6,228 nucleotides of DNA from Firmicutes bacterium UBA5420 (lineage in GTDB: Bacteria; Bacillota; Limnochordia; Darwinibacteriales; Darwinibacteriaceae), in assembly GCA_002409455.1 (NCBI GenBank), contig DHNI01000097.1:1-6228 (forward strand), read 5' to 3'. The position numbers and the translations under genes are program-made. The notes below the pieces were generated by a model. That model searched no databases. It was not told the origin of the DNA and saw only the letters and a program-made list of their open reading frames with translations. Each line of letters begins with the position of its first letter. Within the stretch, counting starts at the first letter, position 1. Positions 5,411 through 6,228 of the stretch are shown one piece after another.

Positions 5411-6228
5411 GTGAGCCGAAAAGCAACTCTAATAATTATACTGATCGTTTCGTTATTGTCGGTTTCCCTAGTCTATGGTTCGTACCAGGCCAACACCCAG
5501 GTGGTTGAGGGTGAGAAGCGCTATGAGAGCATTGGAACAGCCTTAGAAGTGATCGCCTTGGTCAAAACCAGGCACTATTATCAGCCGGTAAATACCTTTG
5601 AATTAGTCAAAGCTTATGTCACCCATGGTACGATTAATGGTATGCTCAAACATGCTTTAGACGATCCCTACACACGCCACATGGATGCCAGTGCCTTTGA
5701 GAATATGATGAATACTACAACAGGAATTTATGGGGGAATTGGTCTATCTGTGGGCATTGTGGATGATCGGGTTACTGTGGTTTCTCCCATTAAGGGAACC
5801 CCCGGTGAGAGGGCTGGTTTAAGGCGTGGTGATAAGATTATGGCCATTGATGGCAAGGATACCACCTATATGACCTTGGATGAAGCGGTGAGCCTCATGC
5901 GGGGACCTGAAGATACAGAACTTGATTTGACCATTGACCGTGACGAAGAGGCCTTTGAGGTTCACATCATTCGCGAACTTATCAATGTGGTTTCGGTGCC
6001 AGATTATCACATGATAGACGAAGAATATGATATAGGGTATATTGAGATTACGAATTTTTCGGATCGTACCTACGAGGAGTTACGGACCGGCCTGGATTTT
6101 CTGGATGGGCAAGGTCAACGAGCGTTAATTTTGGATTTGCGCTTTAACCCTGGTGGAACCCTTGGTGCGGCCCTGGAGGTGGCCAACGAGTTTGTCTCAG
6201 GAGCACCACTCGTTTATTTAGAGGATCA
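5411..6228 (+). CDS. ctpA: C-terminal processing protease (family S41), N-terminal part
   Basis: An open frame from GTG 5411 to the window edge, 272 residues visible. Family S41 proteases cut substrates near the C-terminus outside the cytoplasmic membrane; relatives act in cell-envelope turnover and, as CtpB, in sporulation signalling. Domains seen: a signal anchor at about residues 5-22, an N-terminal helical region (35-100, with IALVKTRHYYQPV and DDPYTRHMD), a PDZ domain at about 105-190 (GIYGGIGLSV; VSPIKGTPGERAGLRRGDKI; AIDGKD), then the start of the protease core with IGYIEITNFSDRTYEEL (208-224) and LILDLRFNPGG (239-249). The catalytic Ser and Lys lie past the window edge, so activity cannot be judged. 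GTG 5411 is the only start that keeps the anchor, because an in-frame TAG is at 5393-5395. A promoter at 5267-5296 suggests separate expression. The choice between CtpA and CtpB names is arbitrary; location favours a CtpB-like protein. Confidence 0.92.
   Translation, partial: MSRKATLIIILIVSLLSVSLVYGSYQANTQVVEGEKRYESIGTALEVIALVKTRHYYQPVNTFELVKAYVTHGTINGMLKHALDDPYTRHMDASAFENMMNTTTGIYGGIGLSVGIVDDRVTVVSPIKGTPGERAGLRRGDKIMAIDGKDTTYMTLDEAVSLMRGPEDTELDLTIDRDEEAFEVHIIRELINVVSVPDYHMIDEEYDIGYIEITNFSDRTYEELRTGLDFLDGQGQRALILDLRFNPGGTLGAALEVANEFVSGAPLVYLED

Noticed and set aside
5229..5426. Antisense open frame of 65 codons over the gap before the protease gene
   Set aside because: It spans the ends of both flanking genes, the promoter and the inverted repeats, and has no recognised motif.

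Overview
The window looks like a chromosomal segment of a Gram-positive-lineage bacterium (Bacillota, probably an uncultured Clostridia- or Limnochordia-like organism). The support is the gene content: an RF2 gene, CsaB and TagA for secondary cell-wall polymer, a YitT-family protein, a Ctp protease, a DUF5693 protein, strong Shine-Dalgarno sites and tightly overlapped genes. All recognised genes lie on the + strand. Lineage is inferred from content only and no taxonomic search was run.

Layout. Positions 1-237 are the 3' end of prfB (peptide chain release factor 2), closed by a clear intrinsic terminator at 245-280. From 318 to 5242 five genes run as one compact, translationally coupled cluster: a DUF2993/LmeA-like membrane-anchored protein (318-1019), a DUF5693 multi-pass membrane protein (1016-2671), CsaB pyruvyltransferase (2628-3659, GTG start), a TagA/WecG glycosyltransferase (3664-4401) and a YitT/DUF161-DUF2179 membrane protein (4406-5242). 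A 168-base gap follows, holding a good sigma-A-type promoter and a nested set of inverted repeats. It leads into a C-terminal processing protease of family S41 (starts GTG 5411, leaves the window at 6228).

How the genes fit together. TagA-type enzymes make ManNAc-GlcNAc-diphospho-undecaprenol, and CsaB puts a pyruvate ketal on ManNAc of such a polymer. That modification is what SLH-domain S-layer proteins bind. The cluster therefore most likely builds the S-layer anchoring polymer. DUF5693 and the DUF2993 protein are the two undefined members. Both are exported or membrane proteins placed directly upstream of csaB, so they are candidates for the handling, export or attachment of the lipid-linked polymer. 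The YitT member is the least clearly linked. The order prfB ... YitT-family ... ctp resembles the prfB-yvjA-ftsEX-ctpB neighbourhood of Bacillus as I recall it, here with a polymer cassette and no ftsEX in the visible interval.

There is no rRNA, tRNA, CRISPR array or recognisable transposon. No stretch above 300 bases lacks a gene. The most interesting items are the DUF2993-DUF5693-csaB-tagA cassette and the structured 5249-5354 region in front of the protease gene.
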